Shown here piece after piece: positions 46,636 to 55,574 of a DNA stretch of 62,018 nt (positions within the stretch are counted from its first letter, which is position 1; each line of letters opens with the position of its first letter). The notes under the pieces are model-generated. The model was given only the letters and a program-made list of their open reading frames with translations, ran no database searches and had not been told where the DNA came from. Origin of the DNA: an uncultured Dorea sp. (lineage in GTDB: Bacteria > Bacillota > Clostridia > Lachnospirales > Lachnospiraceae); contig CAJURK010000011.1 of the NCBI GenBank assembly GCA_910588745.1, positions 1 to 62,018 on the forward strand. Reading direction: 5' to 3'. The translations under genes and the position numbers were made by a program.

Positions 46636-47175
46636 TTATTGTGTTTCCAAAAACTCCGCTTCCTTCAAAGCCTTCGCGTCATCCGGGTATTCTGCCGTAT
46701 ATGCGGCAAGTTTTGACTTCGCGTTTTCCCACTCGCCGCACTGCTCGTAAGCTGCAATCTCATTAAACTTCATCTCCCGCAGCATCTCTTCGCTGCAGTC
46801 TTCACAGGCGATTCCCAGGCTATAATAATTCAGCGCAGACTTTGCATTGCCATTCTGCATTTCGCAATTTCCTAAAAAGTTGTATATGGTGCCTGTCTTC
46901 TCGGCTCCATTATCCAGGGCGGAAACAAACGCATTCCGAGCCGCCTCATATTCTCCCAGTTCCCATTTGGCAATACCAATTCCCCGGTAAGCTTCGCCGG
47001 CGTGTCCGTCATCTTCCGCCGCTTTCTTAAATTCGTCTGCAGCGTTCTCATAGTCTCCGGCTTCCAGCAGTTCTAACCCTTTCTCCAGGGATTTATCCCC
47101 GCATCCAGTCAGCATACCCGCCGCCAAAAGCACAGTAACTAGTATAACCAATACCCTTGTTCTATATTTATCCAT
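46636..47175 (-). CDS. TPR-repeat lipoprotein
   Basis: The 179-residue protein has a lipoprotein signal ending LLAAGMLTGCGDKS, with the lipobox Cys at about residue 25. Tetratricopeptide-like helices follow (LELLEAGDYENAADEFKKA, GIAKWELGEYEAARNAFVSA, AYEQCGEWENAKSKLAAYTA). ATG 47175 is preceded by GGAAGGAAG. It would sit on the outer face of the membrane as a protein-protein scaffold. Partner unknown. Confidence 0.85.
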   Translation of the reverse strand: MDKYRTRVLVILVTVLLAAGMLTGCGDKSLEKGLELLEAGDYENAADEFKKAAEDDGHAGEAYRGIGIAKWELGEYEAARNAFVSALDNGAEKTGTIYNFLGNCEMQNGNAKSALNYYSLGIACEDCSEEMLREMKFNEIAAYEQCGEWENAKSKLAAYTAEYPDDAKALKEAEFLETQ

Positions 47176-47236
47176 ATATATCTTCCTTCCACAGTCCAAT
47201 ATCACACAAAACCCTTTATAGGATCATTCCATACCC

Positions 47237-49099
47237 TTATGCCGTATACTTTACCACCCATGCCGCGTTCATAATGGAAATCAGCATCACGCCCAGATCC
47301 GCAGACACTGCTCCCCACATGGAAATATAGCCTACAGCCGCAAGCGCCAGTACGATTACTTTAATCATCATCGCAAAGGAAATATTCTGTCCTACCACGC
47401 GCATTGTCTCTTTTGCAATCTTGATCGCATCGATGATCCGCGGCAGTTCGTCATCCATCAGCACTACGTCCGCGGCTTCAATCGCCGCCGCGGACCCAAG
47501 CGCGCCCATAGCGATTCCTACATCCGCCCTGGCAAGAACCGGCGCGTCGTTAATTCCGTCCCCGACGCAGGCTACTTTCTCTGAATCATCCTCTACATTG
47601 AGAAACTCTTCTACAAGTTCCAGCTTATCCCCAGGCATGAGATCCGCATATGCATAGTCCATCTGAAGTTCTTTGGCGACACGCACCGCTTCCTCTTTCT
47701 CATCGCCGGTAAGCATTACAAGCACCGACTGGTACTTTTCCTTCAGGGTGTCCATCATCTCTCCGGCGCCTTTCCTAATCGAATCCGCAATCACAATATA
47801 GCCCGCATAGCGGCGTTTGATAATCACATAGAGTACGCTTCCCGGCGTTTTTACCCGGTCTGTTTCGACCTGATAACGTTCTGCCATACGGCGGTTGCCG
47901 ATATGTACCCACTCTCCGTCGTATAGTGCGCTGACGCCGTACCCCGCGTCTTCGCGGACTCTGGCGACCTTCGTCCTATCATATCTCCCCTTGTAAGCCG
48001 CTTTGAGCGACTGGGCAATTGGATGATTGGAATAACTCTCTACATGCGCCGCAATTTTAAGCAGTTCTTCCTCCGGCATACCTACAGCCTTTACCTCCCG
48101 CACCTGAAATACGCCTTCTGTCAGAGTGCCGGTTTTATCAAATATAAACGTATCGGTCTTGGAAAGATCTTCCAGATAGTTCCCGCCCTTCACCAAAATT
48201 CCCTGCCTGGCCGCGCAGGCGATTCCTCCAAGAAACGCCACCGGCGTTGACAAAACAAGTCCTGCCGGACAAGCGGCTATCAAAACTACCAATCCCCGGT
48301 AGATCCAGACCTCATCTGAACCCGGCGCAAAAGTAAGGGGCGGCACCACCATCACCAAAAGCGCGGCCAATGCGATAATCGGAGAATAGTATCTGCCAAA
48401 CGTCGTAATAAAACTCTCGCTTTCTGCGCGGTTCTTCTGCGCCTCTTCCACCATATCCATAATCCTGGATACCGTCGAATCTTCATACAGAGCCAGAACC
48501 TTCGCCTCTATCACACCCGTCAAATTAATGCAGCCGCTGTAAATCATATCCCCAGGCGCCGCCGTTCGGGGCATCATCTCTCCGGTCAGCGCTTTTGTAT
48601 CCAACGTCGTCTTTCCCGTAAGAACCATCGCATCCGCCGGAACCCGTTCCCCCGGTTTGATCACGATCCGGTTAAATAATTTCAGCGCGGAAGGCTCAAC
48701 CTTGAATTCCTTTCCCCGTATAATCCGGGTTGCATATTCCGGCCGAATATCAATCATATCCGCAATCATCCTTTTCGTCCGATCTACGGAAGCCGCCTCA
48801 AAGATCACGCCAGCCTCAAACAAAGCCATCGCCGCCACGGCCTCAATATACCGTCCCACGCCAAAAGCGCCTACTGTAGCAAGAATGATCAGCAGGTTCT
48901 CATCAAAAAACCGTTTCTTCATAAGATTATCGCGAAACCTTCCGAACGCCTCAATTCCTGTCAGAAGATACGCCGCAAGAAATATCAAAAGCCTCAAATC
49001 ATCCGGCATCTGATACCTGTCCGACACAATAATTGCCGCTCCGTACGCGGCCACGCCCGCCGCTAAAATCAGCATCCTGATCTTTGTCTGCTTCGTCAT
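47237..49099 (-). CDS. P1B heavy-metal ATPase with CPA in place of CPC
   Basis: The 620-residue protein has the P-type phosphorylation site FDKTGTLTEGV, the P1B mark SNHPIA and the hinge VGDGINDAPVLA. The C-terminal membrane signature has a Lys in MMIKVIVL and ADLG in the last helix, as in Zn/Cd-type pumps. It has no N-terminal HMA domain. The ion-binding motif in the sixth membrane helix is AACPAGLVLS, so the second Cys of CPC is Ala. It lies 16 bp after a CadC-like repressor gene, which supports a zinc/cadmium-like substrate, but the altered site may change specificity. Confidence 0.88.
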   Translation of the reverse strand: MTKQTKIRMLILAAGVAAYGAAIIVSDRYQMPDDLRLLIFLAAYLLTGIEAFGRFRDNLMKKRFFDENLLIILATVGAFGVGRYIEAVAAMALFEAGVIFEAASVDRTKRMIADMIDIRPEYATRIIRGKEFKVEPSALKLFNRIVIKPGERVPADAMVLTGKTTLDTKALTGEMMPRTAAPGDMIYSGCINLTGVIEAKVLALYEDSTVSRIMDMVEEAQKNRAESESFITTFGRYYSPIIALAALLVMVVPPLTFAPGSDEVWIYRGLVVLIAACPAGLVLSTPVAFLGGIACAARQGILVKGGNYLEDLSKTDTFIFDKTGTLTEGVFQVREVKAVGMPEEELLKIAAHVESYSNHPIAQSLKAAYKGRYDRTKVARVREDAGYGVSALYDGEWVHIGNRRMAERYQVETDRVKTPGSVLYVIIKRRYAGYIVIADSIRKGAGEMMDTLKEKYQSVLVMLTGDEKEEAVRVAKELQMDYAYADLMPGDKLELVEEFLNVEDDSEKVACVGDGINDAPVLARADVGIAMGALGSAAAIEAADVVLMDDELPRIIDAIKIAKETMRVVGQNISFAMMIKVIVLALAAVGYISMWGAVSADLGVMLISIMNAAWVVKYTA

Positions 49100-49115
49100 C
49101 CTTTTCCCCCGCCCA

Positions 49116-49478
49116 TTATTCTGCAATATGCTCCATCCCCTGGCTGATAATCGTCTGGATATGTCTATCCGCCAGTGAATAGTACACGGTCTTACCCTCT
49201 CTCCGGTTCTTTACCAACTTCATCTGCTTCAAAACCCGAAGCTGATGTGAAATCGCCGACTGCGTCATTCCCAAAAGTTCCGCCAAATCGCACACGCACA
49301 CCTCGGCCTGAAGAAGCACGCATAAAATGCGGACCCTCGTCCCATCTCCGAAGACTTTATAGAAATCCGCCAATTCTTTCATCGTCTCGTCCGCCGGCAT
49401 ACCGCTCTTTACTTTTTGAATCGTTTCCTTATGCGTCGCCACGACATCGCAGCATTCTACTTCCATGTCATTTTTCAT
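49116..49478 (-). CDS. ArsR/SmtB-family metal-responsive repressor (CadC-like)
   Basis: The 120-residue protein has the ArsR winged helix (FGDGTRVRILCVLLQAEVCVCDL in two parts, then MTQSAISHQLRVLKQMKLVKNR). Cysteines in VECCDVV near the N-terminus and in EVCVCDL match the alpha3N metal site of CadC-type sensors for Cd, Pb and Zn. ATG 49478 follows GAGGG by eight bases. It heads the operon with the CPA-type ATPase. Confidence 0.9.
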   Translation of the reverse strand: MKNDMEVECCDVVATHKETIQKVKSGMPADETMKELADFYKVFGDGTRVRILCVLLQAEVCVCDLAELLGMTQSAISHQLRVLKQMKLVKNRREGKTVYYSLADRHIQTIISQGMEHIAE

Positions 49479-49508
49479 TCTTTTTTCCCTCATGTACATT
49501 ACATCATA

Positions 49509-49522
49509 TGAATATACGCTCA
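49509..49522. promoter_or_regulatory. SmtB/ArsR-type operator at the repressor gene
   Basis: TGAATATACGCTCA matches the family operator TGAA-N6-TTCA with one mismatch. It lies at the expected transcription start of the repressor gene, just downstream of the -10 box. Confidence 0.55.
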
Positions 49523-49529
49523 CTTTATA

Positions 49530-49558
49530 ATTATGCCAAAGAAACCGGCATATTTCAA
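49530..49558 (-). promoter_or_regulatory. Promoter of the ArsR-ATPase operon
   Basis: TTGAAA (49553-49558), a 17-bp spacer, and CATAAT (49530-49535). Confidence 0.65.
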
Positions 49559-49592
49559 TATCTGAAATAGAAAAGACATGAAAGTTTAAATT

Positions 49593-50459
49593 TTATTTCT
49601 CCCCTTCGCTCACAAGCGCAACGCAGGCCGGCTGGCTGATTCCCGTATATGCCGCGCAGAGCGTCGGCCTGCCCGCCGAATCAATATCAAAAACAGACAC
49701 CGCATCCGACATCTGGTTCGCAACAAAAAGATAGTTTCCCCGCGCATCCATCTTCAGCTCCCTCGGCCATCTTCCTCCCGCATCCACATGGTATTTATGT
49801 ATCAGGCCACCTGTATCCGGATTTACTTCAAATACCGCAATCGTATCCTCGCCCCGGTTTCCCACATAGAGATACCTTCCTTCCGGATTAATACAAAGCG
49901 CCGAAGCAAGATTTTCCACATCATCCAACAGGGTTGTATGATACTGGATTATTTCAAAATCATGCTTCGGTTCATCATATTTTAGTACGACCGCCTGGGA
50001 CGCCAGTTCGCAGGTAGCATAAGCAAACCTCCCATTCGGATGGACGGAACAATCCTCTAATATGTAATCCTTTTTCTTCCGCAAAGAAATTCCGCCGTTT
50101 TCCAGTTCAAACACAGACAAGATCTGCCCTCCATAATTTGCTGCAAACAAACGCAAGCCGTCTCCATCCAGTTCAATATGGCAGGTATAGCTCCCCTCCG
50201 TCATTTCCTGTTTTACAAATTCCAGGAACCCGGTATTCCTGTCTGCCTTATGGATTCCCACGCTGCCGCATAGCGCGTCTCCCGTCATCATTAATCCATA
50301 ATCAACGCCAAACCCTGTACCAAATTCCGAGATTGCCGCAGGAATGGTCTTCGCACTATCCGTATTTGTAAAATCAACGCATACATAAATTCGTCCCATG
50401 CAAGCAGAAAAGAAAGCGCCCCTACGCCCAGAACCATCTGTTTCCATACAAAATACCAT
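49593..50459 (-). pseudogene. Fusion remnant: sugar permease tail joined to a truncated lactonase
   Basis: The last 215 or so residues of this 288-codon frame match YbhE-type 6-phosphogluconolactonase beta-propellers (NPEGRYLYVGNRGEDTIAVF in part; GGRWPRELKMDARGNYLFVANQ in part). The N-terminal third of that family is missing. In its place stands FTNTDSAKTIPAAISEF and VDYGLMMTG, the end of a MalG-type sugar permease, preceded by a meaningless stretch. The junction is near 50285. No ribosome site precedes the first ATG. I read it as a deletion product and not as a working enzyme. Confidence 0.7.
50287..50440 (-). pseudogene. Fragment of a MalG-type sugar ABC permease
   Basis: KQMVLGVGALSFLLAWDEFM and YALIL are in one frame; TNTDSAKTIPAAISEF and GLMMTG continue in another. 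One missing A in TTTACAAATACG (about 50365) explains the shift. Only about 50 residues near the C-terminus of a permease of about 280 residues remain. Confidence 0.65.
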
Positions 50460-50928
50460 GTTTTACCAGACCCTGATCCGCCAGATCCTTTGACATTGCA
50501 AACAGCTCTTCCCATGTTGCTGGCGGTTCATCATAACCCCCGTCTTTCAAGATTCTTTTCTGCAAAAACATCCATTTACCATTATTCACATAAGGAATTC
50601 CATATGCCTTTCCATCGTAGACAAGCTGGTCTATGCCGGCGTCTATAATTCCCTCTCTGGCTTCATCTGTCAGATACCCGTCAAGCGGCAATGCAATACC
50701 AGACGCCGCAAATTCTGCCGTCCAGATTGTGTCCAAATAAGCCATGTCAACAGCCGAGCCGCCCATTACGCCTGTCGTAATTTTATTATGGGTATTGTCA
50801 TAGGCCTCGCTGATTACGTTAATTTTGATTCCTTCTTCCTCCTCAAACTGTTTTCCGAGTTCCTCCAGAAACGCCTTAAAATCCGTAGATGTTATAATAC
50901 AAATATAAGAATTTGTACTGGAAGTCAA
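50422..50928 (-). pseudogene. Fragment of a sugar ABC solute-binding protein
   Basis: The frame reads TDFKAFLEELGKQFEEEEGI, then GGSAVDMAYLDTIWTAEFAASGI and PATWEELFAMSKDLADQGLV (each quoted in part), typical of family 1 extracellular solute-binding proteins of about 430 residues. The signal peptide and about 30 N-terminal residues are lost, and after about 160 residues it runs into the permease fragment out of frame. No ribosome site or proper start is present. Confidence 0.75.
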
Positions 50929-51149
50929 AAAAGCAGAATATATTTTACCTCATACATTGACGCTGCTCCCGGATAAATCAGACCCGGATGGCCACTTGCT
51001 GTGCGCGATATAAAAACGCTCTTCATGCTGTACCAATAAACTTTTCTTTGCTCGCTCCATCATATGGTTCCTCTCTTTTTCTTAACAAGACTGTACGGAT
51101 TGAATCATATGCCAATATAAAAATCAGCAAAGCGCCCTCCGCGTACAAG

Positions 51150-51194
51150 AAAGAAAAGACACTGAAGTTCATATTCCGATAACCACAGTGTCTT
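51150..51194 (-). terminator. Terminator after the His-rich ATPase gene
   Basis: A 9-bp perfect stem, AAGACACTG (51156-51164) with CAGTGTCTT (51186-51194). The minus strand continues TTCTTTCTTG. Confidence 0.7.
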
Positions 51195-51205
51195 ATTTCA
51201 TATCA

Positions 51206-53902
51206 TCATTTCTTCGTTCTCGCGTACAACGCCCGGATTGAGTTCAGCACACAGAGCATGGCCACTCCCGTATCCGCAAATACCGCCATCCACATATTCG
51301 CGCAGCCCATAAAGCCCATTACCATTACCAGCGCTTTCACAGCCAGCGCAAATACCACGTTCTGTACCGCAATATTTCCTGTAACCTTTGCAATACGGAT
51401 CGCCTCCCCAATCGCCTTCACGGAAGAATTCATAAATACTACGTCCGCCGCCTCAATTGCCGCGTCCGCGCCGCTTCCCATCGCCGCGCCTACGTCCGCT
51501 CCCGCAAGCACTGGCGCGTCGTTGATTCCGTCTCCAACAAACATAGCCGCGCCGTACTTCTGACGGATTTCCTTAAGCCTTGTAAGTTTCTCCTCCGGCA
51601 AAAGCTTTGCATGAACTTCATCAATTCCCGTCTTAAGAGCCACGGCCTCCGCGCTGGCTTTTGAATCTCCGGTAAGCATGGCTGTCACAATCCCCTGCCG
51701 TTTCATATACTGGATGGACTCCAAAGCATCCTCCTTTATCGTATCAGCAATCACCAAACAGCCCGCGTAACTGTCCTCCACCGCAACAAGAGCCTCCGTT
51801 CCATACTGCTCGTTCTGGTATCCGGCAAGGCTTATTCCATACAGTTCCATCAACGCCCGGTTACCGCACAAAATCTCCTTCCCGTCAATCTCCGCCCGTA
51901 TTCCCTTACCGGAAATCTCTTCCGCCTTCTCCGGCCTGTGCAGCTCAAGGTTCTTTTCCTTTGCCGCCGCCACAATGCTGTTCCCGATCGGATGGGTGGA
52001 CAATAACTCACATTCCGCCGCCATATTCAACAGTTCTTCCGCAGAGAACTTTCCATACGGAATTACCTGCTGCAGCTTAAATTCTCCCTTTGTAATGGTT
52101 CCGGTCTTATCCATCACAACCGCCTTTATATTCTTCAACGCTTCAATTGCCAAACCGCCTTTAAACAAAATCCCCTGTCTGGAACCCGCGCCAATTCCTG
52201 AGAAAAACGCAAGAGGAACACTCAGCACTAACGCGCAGGGGCAGCTAATTACCAAAAATGTAATCGCCGTGTAAATCCAATGGTTCCAATCGCCAGTAAG
52301 TACCGACGGAACAACTGCCGTTAAACTAGCCGCTAATACTACAATCGGCGTATAAATCCGGGCAAATCTGGTAATAAACCGATCCATCTTCGGCTTGCCT
52401 GCCGCCGCATTTTCCACCGAATCCAGAATTCTAGTTACCATCGACTCACTGAGGGGTCTTGTTACCCTTAATTTTAACGCCCCCCGCTCATTGACGCAGC
52501 CAGACAAAATCTCGTCCCCTTCCTTAACCGCCACAGGCACCGGCTCGCCGGTAACCGGAGAAGTGTCAATCCGGCTCTCGCCCTCCGCCACAATGCCGTC
52601 CAATCCAACACGGTCGCCGGGGCGTATTAAAATGATATCGCCTGCCGCCGCATCGCCTGCCGGAATTTCCTCTACCTGATCCCCACGAACCAGATTTACT
52701 ACCTCCGGACGCATATCCACAGCTCCCATAATCTGCGAACGGCTCCGTTCCACCGCAATATCCTCAAACAATTCTCCCACACGGTAGAACAGCATAACCC
52801 CCACCGCCTCTGCAAAATCGCCAATGGCGAACGCTGCAATTGTGGCGGTACTCATCAAAAAATTCTCATCAAAAACCCTTCCGTTTTTCAGATTCTTAAC
52901 GGCTGTCAATACAATTTCCCATCCCAGAAGAATATAAGCAAATACAAATATAACAGCGCTGAATGCCGCCTCCCCACCCGACAGTAAATCTGCATTCAGA
53001 TGTTCCAAAATTCCGCCGGAGAGAAATAGCGCCGCTCCAAGTCCAATACTCAAAATTTCCTTTTTATGCTCGCTGTAGACGCCCCTTTTCTGCTTTTTCT
53101 CCGGCGCAGCGTCCCCTCTTGGAACTACTGTTACCTGATGTTCTATTGAACTGCAGATTCTTTGGAGTTCCGGCAGCAGTTTCTCCTGATGGTTAGCCGC
53201 AACCCGGAGCTGCTTTGTCGCGTAAGTAATCGTCGCCGCCTCTACCTGCGGCAGTTCGTTAATAGCCTTCTCCATCTTGGCCGCGCAATTGGCGCATCCA
53301 AGGTTCTCCAATATATATATCTTCTGCCGGACATGACCTCCCACCTGATCAAACTCATGACCGGTATGCCGCGCTGCATCATGATGATGTCCAGCGTGAT
53401 GTTCGTGGCCACAGCCGCATTCTCCCTCGTGTTGATAGCCGGCGTGATGCTCATGGCCACAGCCGCATTCTTCTTCATGATGGTGTCCGGCATGGTGTTC
53501 ATGACTGCATCCGCATTCTCTCCTGTGTTGATGTCCGGCGTGATGCTCATGGCCACAGCCGCATTCTTCTTCATGATGGTATCCGGCATGGTGTTCATGA
53601 CCGCATTCGCATTCTCTCTCGTGTTGATGTCCGGCGTGATGTTCATGGCCACAGCCGCATTCTTCTTCATGATGGTGTCCGGCATGGTGTTCATGACTGT
53701 ATCCGCATTCTCTCTCGTGTTGATGTCCGGCGTGATGCTCATGGCCGCTCCCACTCTCTCCCTTTTGATGGCAATGTCCGTGTTTATGGCCTGATTCTTC
53801 TTCGTGCCGATATTCCTTCTGTTCCCGATTGCTTTGCTGTTCTTCATGGCTGTCTTTTCTCATATGATCAGTTACCTCTATTCTTTTCCCATCCTCAGAC
53901 AT
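51206..53902 (-). CDS. P1B Zn/Cd-type ATPase with repeated His/Cys-rich N-terminus
   Basis: The 898-residue pump has three parts. Residues about 40-180 are rich in His, Cys and Glu and are mostly a 16-residue repeat of the type GHEHHAGHHHEEECGC. Next is one HMA metal-binding domain with LGCANCAAK (about 201-270). The P1B core follows with SCPCALVLS, DKTGTITKGE, STHPIGNS, VGDGINDAPVLA and the Zn/Cd-type membrane marks VKALVMV and ADTG. ATG 53902 is eight bases after GGAGG. It should export or buffer zinc, cadmium or a related ion. A TGAA-N6-TTCA operator lies upstream. Confidence 0.92.
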   Translation of the reverse strand: MSEDGKRIEVTDHMRKDSHEEQQSNREQKEYRHEEESGHKHGHCHQKGESGSGHEHHAGHQHERECGYSHEHHAGHHHEEECGCGHEHHAGHQHERECECGHEHHAGYHHEEECGCGHEHHAGHQHRRECGCSHEHHAGHHHEEECGCGHEHHAGYQHEGECGCGHEHHAGHHHDAARHTGHEFDQVGGHVRQKIYILENLGCANCAAKMEKAINELPQVEAATITYATKQLRVAANHQEKLLPELQRICSSIEHQVTVVPRGDAAPEKKQKRGVYSEHKKEILSIGLGAALFLSGGILEHLNADLLSGGEAAFSAVIFVFAYILLGWEIVLTAVKNLKNGRVFDENFLMSTATIAAFAIGDFAEAVGVMLFYRVGELFEDIAVERSRSQIMGAVDMRPEVVNLVRGDQVEEIPAGDAAAGDIILIRPGDRVGLDGIVAEGESRIDTSPVTGEPVPVAVKEGDEILSGCVNERGALKLRVTRPLSESMVTRILDSVENAAAGKPKMDRFITRFARIYTPIVVLAASLTAVVPSVLTGDWNHWIYTAITFLVISCPCALVLSVPLAFFSGIGAGSRQGILFKGGLAIEALKNIKAVVMDKTGTITKGEFKLQQVIPYGKFSAEELLNMAAECELLSTHPIGNSIVAAAKEKNLELHRPEKAEEISGKGIRAEIDGKEILCGNRALMELYGISLAGYQNEQYGTEALVAVEDSYAGCLVIADTIKEDALESIQYMKRQGIVTAMLTGDSKASAEAVALKTGIDEVHAKLLPEEKLTRLKEIRQKYGAAMFVGDGINDAPVLAGADVGAAMGSGADAAIEAADVVFMNSSVKAIGEAIRIAKVTGNIAVQNVVFALAVKALVMVMGFMGCANMWMAVFADTGVAMLCVLNSIRALYARTKK
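53381..53746 (-). repeat. 48-bp tandem repeats coding a His/Cys-rich metal-binding array
   Basis: About seven and a half copies of a 48-bp unit, each coding 16 residues. Alternate copies (QHERE type and HHEEE type) are more alike, giving a 96-bp higher-order period. Spacing is exact and there are no unique spacers. The array stays in frame with the pump. Confidence 0.92.
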
Positions 53903-53937
53903 AACGAATACCTCCGTAAAACAAAATACCAAACATG

Positions 53938-53951
53938 TGAATATTTGTTCA
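53938..53951. promoter_or_regulatory. SmtB/ArsR-type operator at the His-rich ATPase gene
   Basis: TGAATATTTGTTCA is a perfect TGAA-N6-TTCA site, followed by a further TTCA half. It lies between the -10 box and the start codon. Confidence 0.6.
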
Positions 53952-53966
53952 TATGTTCATATTTAG

Positions 53967-53995
53967 ATTTAACCACAGCTTCCGGAATTTGTCAA
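53967..53995 (-). promoter_or_regulatory. Promoter of the His-rich ATPase gene
   Basis: A perfect TTGACA (53990-53995), a 17-bp spacer, and TTAAAT (53967-53972). Confidence 0.6.
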
Positions 53996-54079
53996 TATTT
54001 TTTATAACTACGCTTCACCATAACGGCGACGCCCTTAGCGGGAATCGTCGTATTTTCTTATTCCGTAATTTGGAATTTA

Positions 54080-54130
54080 TGACAAAAAATGGGCGGCAAA
54101 TACGACAGGCTGTTTCTATCATTAGCCGCC
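54080..54130 (-). terminator. Terminator after the lipoamide dehydrogenase gene
   Basis: GGCGGC (54092-54097) pairs with GCCGCC (54125-54130). The minus strand continues CCATTTTTTGTC. Confidence 0.65.
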
Positions 54131-54156
54131 GTTCGCCGCCTTGGTTTAGTAAAACG

Positions 54157-55569
54157 TTATGCCCGGCTGTTCTCCACCGCGCAGGATATTGCCTCGTTAA
54201 AAGTAGGATGCGCCCGCATCGCATACATAAGCTGCCTGGATGTAAGTCCGTTGGCAAGCGCCGTTGCCAATTCCCCGATCATGTCCGTCGCTCTTGGACA
54301 CATCATCTGCGCTCCCAACAGCACATCGCTGTCCTTAGCAAATAATATCTTAATGAATCCAACCGCTTCTTTTGAAATAATCGTCTGCCCGTTTCCCTCC
54401 ATGGCATATCTGCCGCACCGAATGGGTACGCCTTTTTCTATGGCCTGTTCCTCTGTAAGCCCCACCGACGCAATCTCCGGATCCGTATACAGACAGCTCG
54501 GCACAATGGAAATCGGCGTAAATAAGCAGCTCGGTACCATCGAAACAATGACGGAAGGCTCCTTATTATTCATCTTCTCTACCACATAAGTTCCTTCAGC
54601 CGAAGCCACATGGGCAAGCTGGATGCCTCCCACCACATCGCCCACCGCATAGATATCCGGTACGCTTGTGCGGAAGAATTCATCCACCACAATCCGCCCC
54701 CGCTCCAGCTTAATCGGTACATTTGCGTCAAACAGCCCTTCCGTATTCGGCCTCCTGCCCACCGACATCAGAAGACCTTCCACCTCCAGTTCCCTGGTCT
54801 GTCCCTGACACACAAACCTGCACCTCAATCCGCCCTCTGCCTGGGAGATCTGCTCCAGAATACTTTCTTTATAAATATGGACGCCTCTGTCCGTCAGAAT
54901 CTTCTCCAACGCCTCCGAAAATTCCCCGTCCATCGTAGGAAGCAGACGGTTCGATATCTCGATAATCGTTACTTCCGCGCCCAAATCCCGAAATACCGTT
55001 GCAATCTCAAGACCAATGACGCCTCCTCCCAGAATCAAAAGGCTCTTGTATTTACTTGCGTCGGAAGAAAGAAGTTCTTCGCTGGTCATAACCCCCGGCA
55101 GTTCTGCTCCAGGAATATCCGCACGGTTTGCCTTCGCCCCGGTAGCAATCAGGATCTGGCGGCCAAAGTAAAATTCTGATCCGCCGCCTTCCTTTTCCAC
55201 GCGCACACGCTTTCCCGCCTGCACTTTTGCCGTTCCCTGTATATACACAATGCCAAGCTCCTCAAATTCCTTCTCCAGCTCCGAGCGCATCTTGGCTGTA
55301 GACGCTTCTTTATATTCCATGATCTTCTGCAGGTCATATCCGGCTCCTTCCACATGCAGGCCGAACAATTCGCACTCTTTGATGTCCCGATATCTGGTAG
55401 CCGCATGGAGCATCGCCTTGGTTGGAATGCAGCCTCGGTTAATACAGGTTCCGCCTATCGCTCCCTTATCAATAATGGCAACCGACATTCCCAATTTCGC
55501 AGCCTTCTTTGCAGCCACATATCCCCCTGGCCCCGCGCCTACAATCAACAAATCATACATATTTTTCAT
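54157..55569 (-). CDS. lpdA: Dihydrolipoyl dehydrogenase with an internal 11-residue duplication
   Basis: This FAD enzyme reoxidises dihydrolipoamide with NAD. The 470-residue protein has the FAD loop IVGAGPGGYVAAKKAA, the redox disulfide GGTCINRGCIPTK, the NAD loop LILGGGVIGLEIATVF, and the C-terminal His-Glu pair RAHPTFNEA. The dimer-side motif is doubled: SMVPSCLFTPI is followed at once by SIVPSCLYTDP. No 2-oxoacid dehydrogenase or glycine cleavage genes are nearby, so its partner complex is not known from context; ung follows upstream in the same direction. Confidence 0.93.
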   Translation of the reverse strand: MKNMYDLLIVGAGPGGYVAAKKAAKLGMSVAIIDKGAIGGTCINRGCIPTKAMLHAATRYRDIKECELFGLHVEGAGYDLQKIMEYKEASTAKMRSELEKEFEELGIVYIQGTAKVQAGKRVRVEKEGGGSEFYFGRQILIATGAKANRADIPGAELPGVMTSEELLSSDASKYKSLLILGGGVIGLEIATVFRDLGAEVTIIEISNRLLPTMDGEFSEALEKILTDRGVHIYKESILEQISQAEGGLRCRFVCQGQTRELEVEGLLMSVGRRPNTEGLFDANVPIKLERGRIVVDEFFRTSVPDIYAVGDVVGGIQLAHVASAEGTYVVEKMNNKEPSVIVSMVPSCLFTPISIVPSCLYTDPEIASVGLTEEQAIEKGVPIRCGRYAMEGNGQTIISKEAVGFIKILFAKDSDVLLGAQMMCPRATDMIGELATALANGLTSRQLMYAMRAHPTFNEAISCAVENSRA

Positions 55570-55574
55570 ATTCT

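Noticed and set aside
50950..51063. 37-codon minus-strand frame with GAGAGG upstream
   Set aside because: No similarity or conserved feature is visible and it sits among degraded genes; translation is possible but unsupported.
53381..53746. CRISPR array
   Set aside because: Repeats are contiguous with no spacers and are coding.
53162..53794. Plus-strand frame of 210 codons that looks like a multi-pass membrane protein
   Set aside because: It is the antisense reading of the His/Cys repeat; complementing His, Glu and Cys codons gives Met, Val, Phe and Ala runs. No ribosome site or family likeness.
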